From Aliidongia dinghuensis (lineage in GTDB: Bacteria; Pseudomonadota; Alphaproteobacteria; ATCC43930; CGMCC-115725), in the NCBI RefSeq assembly GCF_014643535.1, contig NZ_BMJQ01000016.1, positions 124,001 to 188,000 on the forward strand: a stretch of 64,000 bases of DNA, given 5' to 3'. Each line of letters opens with the position of its first letter. The stretch's first letter is position 1. The notes under the pieces were generated by a model that saw only the letters and a list, made by a program, of their open reading frames with translations, had not been told where the DNA came from and searched no databases. Shown here one piece after another: positions 36,577-46,669 of this stretch. A program made the translations under genes and the position numbers.

Positions 36577-37140
36577 ATGAACCGCTCTGCCCCGCTCGTT
36601 CTTGCGCTTGCACTCACCGCCTGCGCCGACAATCAGAGCTTCATCGGCATCACCACCTATGACAGCTCCTACATCCCGGGCGAACATGAGCTCTATGGCC
36701 CGACGATCCAGACCTTCGTGCGCGGCGGCCCGTTTCCCGGCATCGAGCCGACCGCGTCGACGGCGGCGGTGCTGGCCGACATGCAGGACGGCGGCTTTCC
36801 GCTGACGTACTTCACGACCGAAACCGTCGGGCGCTCGCCCTATCGGGTACTGATGGTGTTCGCGCCCACGCCCGGCACGGGCCTCGATCAGCTGTGCGAC
36901 ATGGATGCGCACAATATCGCGACCCTGCCGGTTGCCGCCGCCCCAACGCCCGACGGCCGCATCGGCCTCGCCGCCGCGTTCTGTCGGGCCGATAAGCTCA
37001 TGGGCGGCGCCACGGGCACGCTCCCGGTCGCGGTCGCCGCCAACGATGCGGCCGTCAAGGGCTCGATCCAGGCATTCGTGCGCCAGATGTTCCCTGCAAC
37101 CAATCCGACAGTCGGCCAGGGCAGCGATCCGCCCAACTGA
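36577..37140 (+). CDS. Hypothetical lipoprotein
   Basis: 187 aa from ATG 36577. The signal ends with lipobox LTAC (LALALTACADN). The mature part has YDSSYIPGEHELYGPTIQTF and DLQ/CDM-type segments I do not recognise. A second ATG at 36573 is out of frame. Two Cys in the mature part (LCDMDAH and FCRAD) could pair. The stop lies in a tandem 14-bp repeat. Confidence 0.75.
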   Translation: MNRSAPLVLALALTACADNQSFIGITTYDSSYIPGEHELYGPTIQTFVRGGPFPGIEPTASTAAVLADMQDGGFPLTYFTTETVGRSPYRVLMVFAPTPGTGLDQLCDMDAHNIATLPVAAAPTPDGRIGLAAAFCRADKLMGGATGTLPVAVAANDAAVKGSIQAFVRQMFPATNPTVGQGSDPPN

Positions 37141-37159
37141 TCCTCCCCAACTGATCCTC
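37132..37159. repeat. Perfect 14-bp tandem duplication at a stop codon
   Basis: CCCAACTGATCCTC occurs twice head to tail at 37132-37145 and 37146-37159. The lipoprotein TGA (37138-37140) is in the first copy, so the duplication also contains a second TGA. Confidence 0.85.
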
Positions 37160-37235
37160 CAGGCATCCCCGCCGGGCTGGTCCCGATCTTGCTTCGCCTC
37201 TATCGCACCTCGTTCGCGCAAGGAGCTTCTTGAAG

Positions 37236-37892
37236 ATGGCCACGGCAAAGCTCGTCATCAGCAGCAAGAACTACTCGTCCTGGGCGCTCAGGGGCTGGCT
37301 GCTCTGCCGCATGGCTGGCCTTGATTTCGACGAAGAGATCGTCTCGTCCGACGATCCGTCGATGCGGGCGGAACTCCTGGTCCTGTCGCCGTCGACCCTG
37401 GTGCCGCGGCTCATCCACGACGGCATGACGATCTGGGACACGCTCGCCATTGCCGAATATCTGAACGAAACCTTCCCCGAAGCAGGCTTGTTGCCGAAAG
37501 AACGGGCAGCCCGCGCCCGCTGCCGCTCGGTCTCGGGCGAGATGCATTCGGGCTTCAGCGCACTCCGGTCCGGCCTGCCGGTCAACCTGAGGAAATTCAC
37601 TCCCGGCTTTCACGTCTGGTCGGGCGCCCAGGCCGACATCGACCGCATCACGACGATCTGGCGCGAGTGCCTGGCGCTATCCGGCGGGCCCTTCCTGTTC
37701 GGCGCTGAGCGCTCCGTAGCCGACGCGATGTTCGCGCCCGTGACGACGCGCTTCAAGACCTATGACGTCGCGGTCGACCCGGTGAGCGCCGCCTACTGCA
37801 GACGGATCCTGGCGATGCCCGAGATGATCGAATGGTACGCCGACGCGGCTGAGGAGCAGGACGAGATCGAGGAGCTCGAAAGCGAGTTCTGA
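37236..37892 (+). CDS. Glutathione S-transferase family protein
   Basis: 218-aa thioredoxin-fold protein. The N-terminal domain holds LVISSKNYSSWALRGWLL with the active-site Ser region, PSTLVPRLIHDG (cis-Pro) and the Asp/Ser-type DTLAIAEYLNETFP. An all-helical C-terminal domain includes GPFLFGAERSVADAMFAPV. ATG 37236 is preferred to an upstream TTG; AGGAG lies at 37221. The C-terminus is very acidic. It is a cytosolic detoxification or glutathione-dependent enzyme of unknown substrate. Confidence 0.9.
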   Translation: MATAKLVISSKNYSSWALRGWLLCRMAGLDFDEEIVSSDDPSMRAELLVLSPSTLVPRLIHDGMTIWDTLAIAEYLNETFPEAGLLPKERAARARCRSVSGEMHSGFSALRSGLPVNLRKFTPGFHVWSGAQADIDRITTIWRECLALSGGPFLFGAERSVADAMFAPVTTRFKTYDVAVDPVSAAYCRRILAMPEMIEWYADAAEEQDEIEELESEF

Positions 37893-37907
37893 GCGCAGCA
37901 CCAGGGG

Positions 37908-37931
37908 GCCCGGCCTGCCAGGCGGCCGGGC
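37908..37931 (+). terminator. Hairpin after the GST gene
   Basis: GCCCGGCC (37908-37915) pairs with GGCCGGGC (37924-37931), loop of 8, followed by TTGAGG. The U tract is minimal, so termination strength is uncertain. Confidence 0.45.
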
Positions 37932-38013
37932 TTGAGGCCGATCGAAGGCGCGCCGGACGGCTCGTGGGGCAAGATGCGTTTCCCCGGAGCAAGGGTTCCT
38001 TGGCTTGCTCCTG

Positions 38014-38041
38014 GGGCGGTTATGGCTGGGCGGTTATGACG
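38014..38041. repeat. 14-bp tandem repeat
   Basis: GGGCGGTTATG occurs at 38014 and 38028 (period 14). It lies just beyond the 3' end of the lipoprotein gene on the minus strand. Confidence 0.6.
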
Positions 38042-38065
38042 GCGCCGCCTCGTCCAAGGCGCACA

Positions 38066-38416
38066 CTATTGCGAGATCCGCTCCCCTGACACGACATCGG
38101 CCGTGCGCGCCGGCGCGTGGCAACCGTTGCCGGCGTAGCTGTAGCTGCGCACGGTATGGCTGCCGTCGGCCGTCAGCACGGTCGAGCAGGCGGCGGTGCC
38201 GGTCGGGTCCAGAACGACCCAGACGAGCGCGTCGCCGCCGTTGGTGAGCCGGGTCTGCACGGAGGGATTGCCCCAACTGGCAATCGCCGTGCTTTCGGGC
38301 TGATTGAGAAACTGGGAGAGCTGAGCCTCATACGGGCTCTGGACCACCCGGGTTTCGGTGCAGCCGGCCGCAAGCAGCAGCAGACCAGCACCCGTGACGA
38401 AGTTGAGCTTTATCAT
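38066..38416 (-). CDS. Small hypothetical lipoprotein
   Basis: 116 aa from ATG 38416. The signal ends with lipobox LAAGC (LLLLAAGCTETRV). The mature part has QLSQFLNQPESTAIASWGNPS, reminiscent of the BamE/SmpA-type pattern in which a short helix precedes a WG.P motif, and two Cys (ACSTV and GNGCHA). I do not assign a family. It is monocistronic. Confidence 0.7.
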   Translation of the reverse strand: MIKLNFVTGAGLLLLAAGCTETRVVQSPYEAQLSQFLNQPESTAIASWGNPSVQTRLTNGGDALVWVVLDPTGTAACSTVLTADGSHTVRSYSYAGNGCHAPARTADVVSGERISQ

Positions 38417-38569
38417 AGTGCTCGGGAAACAGTCATCGGGTCGCGAAAGTTCCCTGAGCGACCGCGCCGCATTCTTGCCGTTTACTGGAGCGGCGGAGTG
38501 AAGGACTGCGCGGCCGCAGCCCTTCATTCAACGCCATTCAAGCTTAAACGCGAAGGTGGCACCCAAGGT

Positions 38570-39211
38570 TCAATCATGCCAATGAGAATGCAGGATGACG
38601 CTGCAGAAGTTGGTGCGCTGGAACGTCTGGTCCTTCAAGGCCAGCACGTCGTCGTTGACCGTGCCGAACGTGCTGTCCGGCCGATGCTTCATGCCGTGAT
38701 AGAAGGCGTCGATGATGTTGTGCTTGAAGCGCTGCCCGCGCGGATGGGCGGAGACCACGGCCTCGCGCTGAGCGTCGCTGAACTGCTCATAGGCGAGGCC
38801 GAGCACGTCCATCTCGACGCCGGCTGTGACGAGCGCCACCTCCGACTTCTTGAACTCGGGGATGCCGGGCGTCGTGTGCAGCGCGATCGCATCCCACACG
38901 GTCTCGACATCCACCTCCGGCACGCCATAGCTGCGCAGGAAGTCGCGCGCGGCATTGGCGCCGTCGACCTCGAAGCGCAGTTGCGACTGGCGATATTTCT
39001 CGGTCAGGCCGATGTCGTGGAACATGGCGCCGACATAGAGCAGCTCGGGATCGTACTTCAGGTCCTTGCGCACGCCCGTCAGCGCGCCGAACAGATAGAC
39101 GCGGGTCGAATGGTGGAACAGCAGATCCGATTCCGTGTCGCGGATCAGCTGGTTCAGGTCCCGCGCCATCTTGCTGTCGGGGATCTTGATGCCGGCGATC
39201 GACGTGTCCAT
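38570..39211 (-). CDS. HD-domain metal-dependent phosphohydrolase family protein
   Basis: 213-aa cytoplasmic protein with an HD fold: HHSTRVYLFG gives the first His, AMFHDIGLTEKY the His-Asp pair, and IALHTTPGIPEF a later His. The arrangement resembles cyanamide-hydratase-like HD proteins, whose reactions vary. ATG 39211 has a strong ribosome-binding site (GAGGAGGAAG), so the longer upstream frame is not used. It lies downstream of and codirectional with a LysR gene, 154 bp away. Confidence 0.85.
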   Translation of the reverse strand: MDTSIAGIKIPDSKMARDLNQLIRDTESDLLFHHSTRVYLFGALTGVRKDLKYDPELLYVGAMFHDIGLTEKYRQSQLRFEVDGANAARDFLRSYGVPEVDVETVWDAIALHTTPGIPEFKKSEVALVTAGVEMDVLGLAYEQFSDAQREAVVSAHPRGQRFKHNIIDAFYHGMKHRPDSTFGTVNDDVLALKDQTFQRTNFCSVILHSHWHD

Positions 39212-39365
39212 GACTTCCTCCTCGAACGCGGGGTTGGCAACCCGGGGTGGGTTCAAGGCGCGTTCGTCGAGAGGAAATATCGCAGCCCGGGACACGGATT
39301 GCCCGGCGCCGGGACCGCCGGATCGGGCCAAACGCCCGTCGTTTTCGGCCAGCCGGCCGGCGTAT

Positions 39366-40247
39366 TCAGCTCGTTTCCAATCTCCGGAAGTGATCGACCA
39401 GAAGATCAACAAAAGCCCGGACCTTCGGGCTCGTCAAATGCCGCGCCGGGTGCAGGGCCCAGGCTTCGAGGTCGCGATTGGGGACAGTGCCCCAGATTTT
39501 CAGCCGTCCTTCCGCCACGTCCTTCTGGATCAGCCAAGCGGGAAGCAGCGCCGCGCCGGCGCCGGCAAGAACCGCCTCGTGGACCAGCATCATCGATGAG
39601 CACCGCAAGATCACTTTCGGGATCACCGTGAGTTCTCCCACGGGGCCGAGGACGGTCCAGGCGGATTGGCTGCCCGTCGCCGAAAGAGCCACCGCGTCGA
39701 TGCGCTCATCCGCGTGTCGCGGCAGGGGCATGCTTGGCGGGCTCGCCAGCACGCTTTGGCTGCGCAGGAACCGCCGCCCGACGAGGTTGCTGTCCGGCAG
39801 GGGATTTGCCCGGACCACCACGTCATAGCCTTCGCTCACTGGATCGATGAAGCGATCGTCGATGTCTATTTCCAACTCGACAGCCGGGTAGGTCCGCGCG
39901 AAGCGAGCGACGATTTCTCCCATCCCATACCGCGCCGCCAGCGCTGGGATGCTGACGCGCAGACGCCCCCGCACCAGCCCGCTCCGCGCGCTCATGTCTG
40001 TCCAGAGCGCGTCGAGATCCGCCAGCAACGGCGCGGCGCGATCGAAGAGAGAGCGTCCATCTTCGGTGAGCTGCGTCCCCGCCCCACTCCGTTCGAGCAG
40101 GGAGGTCCCGAGATGGGCTTCAAGCTCCCGCAGGCGGCGCGAAAGCGTCGCCTTCGGCGTTCCCGTTTCACGGGCGGCCGCATTCACTCCGCCCTCGCGG
40201 GCCACGGCGATGAAATGCACCAGCGCGTCGAGATCGGTGTGTTCCAT
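39366..40247 (-). CDS. LysR-family transcriptional regulator
   Basis: 293-aa LysR regulator. Its helix-turn-helix is GGVNAAARETGTPKATLSRR, followed by LERSGAGTQLTEDGRSLF and an effector domain starting LRVSIPALAARYG. Start chosen at MEHTDLDAL (40247). It is divergent from the Old Yellow Enzyme gene across 118 bp with repeated GTTCCAT sites and probably controls it. Confidence 0.92.
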   Translation of the reverse strand: MEHTDLDALVHFIAVAREGGVNAAARETGTPKATLSRRLRELEAHLGTSLLERSGAGTQLTEDGRSLFDRAAPLLADLDALWTDMSARSGLVRGRLRVSIPALAARYGMGEIVARFARTYPAVELEIDIDDRFIDPVSEGYDVVVRANPLPDSNLVGRRFLRSQSVLASPPSMPLPRHADERIDAVALSATGSQSAWTVLGPVGELTVIPKVILRCSSMMLVHEAVLAGAGAALLPAWLIQKDVAEGRLKIWGTVPNRDLEAWALHPARHLTSPKVRAFVDLLVDHFRRLETS

Positions 40248-40297
40248 ATATGGACCACCCAGTTCCATTCTACGGTCTATCGGTTGTTCTATGGAAC
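40241..40297. promoter_or_regulatory. Candidate LysR operator sites between LysR and Old Yellow Enzyme genes
   Basis: GTTCCAT occurs at 40241-40247 (over the LysR start) and at 40262-40268, exactly 21 bp or two helical turns apart. Its inverse, ATGGAAC, lies at 40291-40297. The last two form an inverted repeat with a 22-bp centre. Confidence 0.5.
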
Positions 40298-40365
40298 GCC
40301 AATTTCTCGGTCAGACGCAAGGGCGATCCCTTCGCGACGAATGACCAGCACGCAAGGAGCACCCA

Positions 40366-41439
40366 GTGACCGACATCTGGACCCCGACCAAAGTCGGAAA
40401 CCTTGAGATCAAGAATCGGCTCGCGATGGCCCCCATGACCCGCAGTCGCGCCAACCCCGACGGGACGCCAGGCTCACTGGCCGCCGAGTACTATGCCCAG
40501 CGCGCCGACCTCGGCCTGCTCATCGCCGAGGGGACCCAGCCCTCCGACGAGGGGCAAGGCTACATCTTCACGCCCGGGATCTATACCGAAGCGCATGTCG
40601 AAGGGTGGAAGCAGATCACCTCGGCCGTACATGAAGCAGGCTCGCACATCTTCATCCAGCTGATGCATGTGGGCCGGACCTCGCATCCCGACAACACACC
40701 AGGCCGCATTCGGGCGGTGGCACCCTCGGCGATCGCGCCCAAGGATCAGATGTTCACGCTCGAAGGGATGAAGCCCATCCCCGAGCCGCGTGCCCTCACG
40801 CTCGAGGACATCGGCCGCACCATCCGTGACTTCCGCCATGCGGCACGCCGCGCCGTGGACGCCGGGGCTGACGGGGTCGAAATTCACGGCGCCAACGGCT
40901 ACCTGATCCAGCAGTTCTTCGCTCCGAACGCCAATGTCCGGACCGACGCCTATGGCGGTAGCATCGAGAACCGCGCCCGCTTCGCGATCGAAGTCGCCAA
41001 GGCGATCGCTGAAGAGATCGGCGCCGAACGCACTGGTATCCGCCTGTCGCCTGGCGCCACGCTCGGCGGGCTGGAAGAGGGCCCCGAAGGTCCGGACCTC
41101 TACCGCTATCTCGTCCGCGAGCTGAACAAACTGGGATTGGCCTATGTCCACCTCATGCATCTCGGCGACGACACCCTGCTGGCTGACATCCGTAGAAGCT
41201 GGGATCAGGCACTGATCGTCAACCGGCCGGGCCGCGCCTTGCAGAATGTCGGCGCGGATATCAGGGCGGGCATGGCTGACCTGGAATCCTATGGGCAGCT
41301 TGTCCTGGCCACGCCGGACTTCACCGCTCGGCTGAAGTTCGGCGCGTCGATGAATGTGGCGGACAGATCCACCTACTTCGGCGGCAGCGCCAAGGGCTAT
41401 ACCGATTACCCGACGCTCGCTGCTGAAGCAGCCGTGTGA
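40366..41439 (+). CDS. Old Yellow Enzyme family alkene reductase (NADH:flavin oxidoreductase)
   Basis: 357-aa FMN TIM barrel that reduces activated C=C bonds or nitro compounds, similar to NemA/XenA-type enzymes. Motifs include NRLAMAPMTRSRANPDGTP at the flavin site, FIQLMHVGRTSHP, the substrate-binding pair in VEIHGANGYLIQQF and the RFAIEV phosphate region. The start is a GTG at 40366 with AAGGAG about 7 bp upstream. It is divergent from a LysR gene that probably induces it in response to an electrophile. Confidence 0.94.
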   Translation: MTDIWTPTKVGNLEIKNRLAMAPMTRSRANPDGTPGSLAAEYYAQRADLGLLIAEGTQPSDEGQGYIFTPGIYTEAHVEGWKQITSAVHEAGSHIFIQLMHVGRTSHPDNTPGRIRAVAPSAIAPKDQMFTLEGMKPIPEPRALTLEDIGRTIRDFRHAARRAVDAGADGVEIHGANGYLIQQFFAPNANVRTDAYGGSIENRARFAIEVAKAIAEEIGAERTGIRLSPGATLGGLEEGPEGPDLYRYLVRELNKLGLAYVHLMHLGDDTLLADIRRSWDQALIVNRPGRALQNVGADIRAGMADLESYGQLVLATPDFTARLKFGASMNVADRSTYFGGSAKGYTDYPTLAAEAAV

Positions 41440-41456
41440 CGCTGCCCACCAAGCAC

Positions 41457-41481
41457 GACCGCCGCGCGACGTGCGGCGGTC
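41457..41481 (+). terminator. Hairpin after the Old Yellow Enzyme gene
   Basis: GACCGCCGC (41457-41465) pairs exactly with GCGGCGGTC (41473-41481), loop of 7, 18 bp after the stop. There is no T tract. Confidence 0.5.
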
Positions 41482-41621
41482 GGCAGGGCGGATTCGGCAT
41501 CAAGAGCCTCTCCGCCGGTCCCGCGCTGATGTCTCAGCTCGCGATGGCTGATGTCCGCTTGGAGGCAGCTTCCAGCGGCCGAGCAGGGTCGTGAGCGGCT
41601 ATTGCCAATCGAGTTTCCAAC

Positions 41622-42587
41622 TCAGGATGCCGGCCGTTGGAAGCTGGCACGATACTGCCCGGGCGTGACCCCCAGGCGCTTCGTGAACACGATGCGCATG
41701 CGGTCGGCGCTGCCGAAGCCTGAGCGATAGGCCACGACCTTGAGGGCCAGGTCGCTGCCTTCGAGCAGGTTGCGCGCCGTGTCGAGGCGCGCCCGCTCGA
41801 CGAACTCGGCCGGCGTCATGTCCGCTTGCTCGACGAAATGGCGCGCAAGGTTGCGCACGCTCATGCCGGCGATCTCCGCCAGCTTCGCCACGGGGAAATC
41901 CTCCATGACATGGGCCATGACATGGGCCTGGATGCGGGCGATCGGCGAGGTTTCGTCGGCCGGGGCCGCGAGGAACGGGCTGAACTGAGACTGGCCGCCC
42001 TGACGCTGGGCGACCACGACCAGGCGCTTGGCGACCGCGAGCGCCAGTGCGGCGCCGTGATCCTCCGCGACGAGCGCCAAGGCCAGGTCGATGCCGGCCG
42101 TGACGCCGGCGGAGGTCACGAGCGGGCCGTCGCGCAGATAGATCCGGTCGAAGGCCACCCGCGCCCGGGGAAAGCGTCGGGCCAGCGCCGGCGCGTCCTG
42201 CCAATGGGTCGTGACTTGCCGCCCGTCGAGCAGGCCGGCGTGGCCGAGCGCGAAGGCGCCGGTGCAGATCGAGCCATACTGCGGCACGTGGTGGACGGCG
42301 TCGGCGAGCCAGTCGGAGAGCTCAGGATTGCGCTCGGCCGTCGGCAGATGCGGGCCACCTGCAACCAGCAGCAGATCGTGGCCATCGCCTGCCTCAGACA
42401 GGATGCGATCGGCGCTCATCAGCATGCCGTTGGACGCGCGGAACGGGCCCGCGACGGTGCCGAGCAGGGTCACGTCATAGCCCCGCCCCTCGCCCGTGAA
42501 GCGGTTCGCCTCGGCGAAGGCGTCGAGCGGCCCCGCGACGTCGAGCGCCTGGACTCCGGGAAAAATGACGATCGCGACCCGGCGCAT
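41622..42587 (-). CDS. GlxA-family transcriptional regulator (DJ-1/PfpI domain plus AraC helix-turn-helix)
   Basis: 321 aa. The N-terminal half is a DJ-1/PfpI-like domain (VAIVIFPGVQALDVAGPLDA; YGSICTGAFALGHAGLL with the elbow Cys). The C-terminal third is an AraC-type DNA-binding domain with two helix-turn-helix motifs (VAKLAEIAGMSVRNLARHF and LKVVAYRSGFGSADRMRIVF). Targets cannot be inferred. An in-frame 12-bp duplication (CATGACATGGGC, near 41905-41930) encodes the repeated HVMA in AHVMAHVMED. It is 38 bp downstream of lepA on the same strand. Confidence 0.92.
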   Translation of the reverse strand: MRRVAIVIFPGVQALDVAGPLDAFAEANRFTGEGRGYDVTLLGTVAGPFRASNGMLMSADRILSEAGDGHDLLLVAGGPHLPTAERNPELSDWLADAVHHVPQYGSICTGAFALGHAGLLDGRQVTTHWQDAPALARRFPRARVAFDRIYLRDGPLVTSAGVTAGIDLALALVAEDHGAALALAVAKRLVVVAQRQGGQSQFSPFLAAPADETSPIARIQAHVMAHVMEDFPVAKLAEIAGMSVRNLARHFVEQADMTPAEFVERARLDTARNLLEGSDLALKVVAYRSGFGSADRMRIVFTKRLGVTPGQYRASFQRPAS

Positions 42588-42625
42588 CGGTTGTCACCGC
42601 GTCCCGGATCGCATGGCGGGCGACC

Positions 42626-44428
<1,803 letters not shown>

Positions 44429-44570
44429 GGGGCGCCGCTGTTCCAGGAATTGGCCGCGACCATAGGGCCAGCCGGGATGCGGCGCAACAAAAGCGCTCGG
44501 CCGGCATGGCGCCATGCACGCCGTTGCAGTATAAGCCCGTTCGTCGATCCCCGACCGAGAGGAGTCCGCC

Positions 44571-44996
44571 ATGGCCGCGAAGAAAAACGCGATCGCCCGG
44601 GACCTGCGGTCGCCGAAATACCGACCGCGGGTCGTCAAATCCAAGAAAGCCTATGTCCGCCGCCCGAAGCACCCCGCCCGGGCGGCGGATGGGTTTTGGG
44701 GGCCGTTCTCGGGATTGGGCGCTTCAGCCGACCACTTCGCCACCGCGCAGCGCCAGGAACGCGCCGTGGCCGAGCTCGGTCCATTGTTCGTCGGAGGTGA
44801 GCGGCCGGGTCGCAACCACGGTCACGACGTCGTTGGGCGTGGTCTCCGTGGCGAAATCGACCTTGATGTCGTCGTCGATCAGCGTCGCCTGGCCGAACGG
44901 CGCACGCCGGGTCAGGAGGGCGAGGCGCGTGCTGCAATGGCAATAGAGCGAGCGGCTGTCGCTCAAGAGCAGGTTGAACACGCCGAGCGTCGCTAG
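44571..44996 (+). CDS. ArfA-like alternative ribosome-rescue factor, reading frame interrupted by a transcription terminator
   Basis: The first 40 or so codons encode a very basic peptide with KKNAIARDLRSPKYRPRVV and then KSKKAYVRRPKH. This follows the E. coli ArfA order of a NAI helix, a P-[FY]-R-x-R-V segment, a Lys pair, and Y-x-R-x-x-K-H. AGAGGAG lies 6 bp before the ATG. A strong hairpin at 44656-44689, followed by GGGTTTT, falls inside the frame (codons 29-40). The frame has no stop until 44996, deep in the antisense of the amidotransferase gene. The functional product is therefore probably about 40-42 residues made from a non-stop mRNA. Family assignment is by motif only. Confidence 0.6.
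   Translation: MAAKKNAIARDLRSPKYRPRVVKSKKAYVRRPKHPARAADGFWGPFSGLGASADHFATAQRQERAVAELGPLFVGGERPGRNHGHDVVGRGLRGEIDLDVVVDQRRLAERRTPGQEGEARAAMAIERAAVAQEQVEHAERR
44656..44689 (+). terminator. Terminator-like hairpin inside the ArfA-like reading frame
   Basis: CCGCCGCCCG (44657-44666) pairs exactly with CGGGCGGCGG (44679-44688), plus a flanking T-A pair; loop of 12. It is followed by TGGGTTTTGGGG, a short U run. In E. coli the arfA coding sequence likewise contains a terminator and RNase III site before the stop codon, so that mRNAs lack a stop. Confidence 0.6.
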
Positions 44997-45488
44997 CTCG
45001 CGCGAGAGGTCGCGGATCGCGCGATCGAGGGCCGCCTGCGGCGGTGCCTCGCGCCAGATGGTCCGGAGCTGATCCAGCATCCAGCAGAACGCGTGCTCGC
45101 TGTCAGTCGTGCCGATCGGCCGGTAATGGGCGAGCGGCCGTTGCTTGACGCCCTTCAGCTGACCATTGTGCGCGAAGGTCCAGCTGCGGCCCCAGAGCTC
45201 TCGGGTGAAGGGGTGGGTGTTCTCGAGCGAGACGCGGCCGCGGTTGGCGCGCCGGATGTGGCTGATCGCGATGCGGCTCTTGATCGGATAGGCCCGCACG
45301 AAGCGGGCGATCTCGGAATCGGCGCTCGCCTGCGGGTCGTGGAAGGTGCGGCACGCCTTGCCGTCATAGAACGCGATGCCCCAGCCGTCGCCGTGCGGCC
45401 CGGTGCCGCCGCCGCGCCGCACCAGGCCGGCGAAGCTGAAGCAGATGTCGGTCGGCACGTTGGCGCTCATGCCCAGAAGTTCGCACAT
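44724..45488 (-). CDS. Class II glutamine amidotransferase (YafJ-like)
   Basis: 254-aa Ntn-hydrolase. Cys2 after the initiator Met is the nucleophile (MCELLGMSANVPTD). Typical motifs are GPHGDGWGIAFYDG, AISHIRRANRGRVSLENTHP and WTFAHNGQLKG. The family hydrolyses glutamine, but this stand-alone type has no synthetase domain and an unknown acceptor. It is convergent with the ArfA-like frame; their 3' ends overlap only if that frame is read to its distant stop. Confidence 0.93.
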   Translation of the reverse strand: MCELLGMSANVPTDICFSFAGLVRRGGGTGPHGDGWGIAFYDGKACRTFHDPQASADSEIARFVRAYPIKSRIAISHIRRANRGRVSLENTHPFTRELWGRSWTFAHNGQLKGVKQRPLAHYRPIGTTDSEHAFCWMLDQLRTIWREAPPQAALDRAIRDLSRELATLGVFNLLLSDSRSLYCHCSTRLALLTRRAPFGQATLIDDDIKVDFATETTPNDVVTVVATRPLTSDEQWTELGHGAFLALRGGEVVG

Positions 45489-45754
45489 GCGGGATCGCTA
45501 TCCGGTTGATCCAAGGCCGCTTCCCGGCCCCGGGCCAGCTTAGCGAAGGCGCCATGCCATGCAAAGAAACGGAGCTTTGCCAGCACGTCCTGCCCCGTCG
45601 CCTCCGACCGACGCGCGAGATTTTCGCCGCCGCCACATCTCAAGGTGGGCCTAGCCGCCTGACCAGCGCGGGGCTGTAATGCGGGCGCGGGCCTTGTGAC
45701 GCGCCGCCCGCGCCGCGACCATCGCCCGGTCGAAGACGGCGTCGGACTTTGGGC

Positions 45755-46651
45755 ATGCGGCCGGTACATCTCCTCTGGGCGATCGCCATCACGGCGGTCT
45801 GGGGCTTCAACTTCGTCGTCATCAAGGCCGGCCTCGGCAGCTTTCCGCCGCTGCTGCTGACGGCGCTGCGCTTCGCGTTCGCGGCCCTCCCGGCCCTGGT
45901 GCTGGAGCGGCCGGCAGTGCCGTGGCGCCACATGATCCTGACCGGGCTCGCCCTGTTCGTCGGCCAATATGTCCTGCTGTTCGTCGCCATGAGCCACGGC
46001 ATGCCGCCCGGCCTGGCGTCGATCACGCTGCAGATCCAGGCTTGCTTCACCATGCTGCTGGCCATCCTGGTGCTGGGCGAGCGGCCGCAGCCCCGACAGA
46101 TCGCTGGCGCGGCCGTGGCGCTCGCCGGCCTCGCTGCGATCGGCTCGACCGTTGGCGGCGACGTGAGCACGCTCGGCCTTGGTCTCACCATCCTGAGCGC
46201 GCTCAGCTGGGCCGCCGGCAACCTGCTGCTGAAACGCATGCCGAAGCCGGCGGACGGCCGGCCGGTCAAGATGCTGAACCTGATCGTCTGGCTGAGCCTG
46301 GTGCCAATCGCGCCGACGCTGGCGCTCTCGCTCGGCTTCGAAGGGCCGGAGCGCATCGCGGCCGCCCTCACCCATGCCGGCTGGCTGGGATTCGGTGCGC
46401 TGTTCTATATCGTCGTCTTCTCGACGCTCCTGGGCTTCGGCGTCTGGGGCCGGCTGCTCTCACTCTATGCCGCCTCGACCGTCGTGCCCTTCTCGCTGCT
46501 GGTGCCGATCTTCGGCGCCGTGTCGGCCGCCCTCGTGTTCCACGAAAGCTTCGGCCCCGGCCGGCTCGCCGGCATGGCGCTCATCATGAGCGGCCTCGCC
46601 ATCTCCTCGCTGCCGATCGGCCGCCTGCGCGCAAAGCGGCAGGCGGCCTAG
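45755..46651 (+). CDS. DMT-superfamily transporter (EamA)
   Basis: 298-aa inner-membrane protein with ten predicted helices in two EamA repeats. The first repeat contains ITAVWGFNFVVIKAGLGSFP and LRFAFAALPAL, and the second begins near residue 145 (ILSALSWAAGNLLLKRM). Such proteins export amino acids or metabolites. ATG 45755 is preferred to a TTG two codons upstream. The 266-bp region before it shows nothing I can name. Confidence 0.92.
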   Translation: MRPVHLLWAIAITAVWGFNFVVIKAGLGSFPPLLLTALRFAFAALPALVLERPAVPWRHMILTGLALFVGQYVLLFVAMSHGMPPGLASITLQIQACFTMLLAILVLGERPQPRQIAGAAVALAGLAAIGSTVGGDVSTLGLGLTILSALSWAAGNLLLKRMPKPADGRPVKMLNLIVWLSLVPIAPTLALSLGFEGPERIAAALTHAGWLGFGALFYIVVFSTLLGFGVWGRLLSLYAASTVVPFSLLVPIFGAVSAALVFHESFGPGRLAGMALIMSGLAISSLPIGRLRAKRQAA

Positions 46652-46669
46652 CAGCAGCCTAGGCCGCCT
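46641..46669. terminator. Convergent hairpin containing both stop codons
   Basis: AGGCGGCCTAG (46641-46651) is the exact complement of CTAGGCCGCCT (46659-46669), loop CAGCAGC. The EamA TAG is in the left arm and the chemoreceptor stop is in the right arm. The 11-bp stem could end both converging transcripts. Confidence 0.55.

Noticed and set aside
41905..41930. Tandem 12-bp duplication in the GlxA-type gene as a boundary repeat
   Set aside because: It is in frame within coding sequence and encodes a repeated tetrapeptide, so it is a different class from the boundary duplications.
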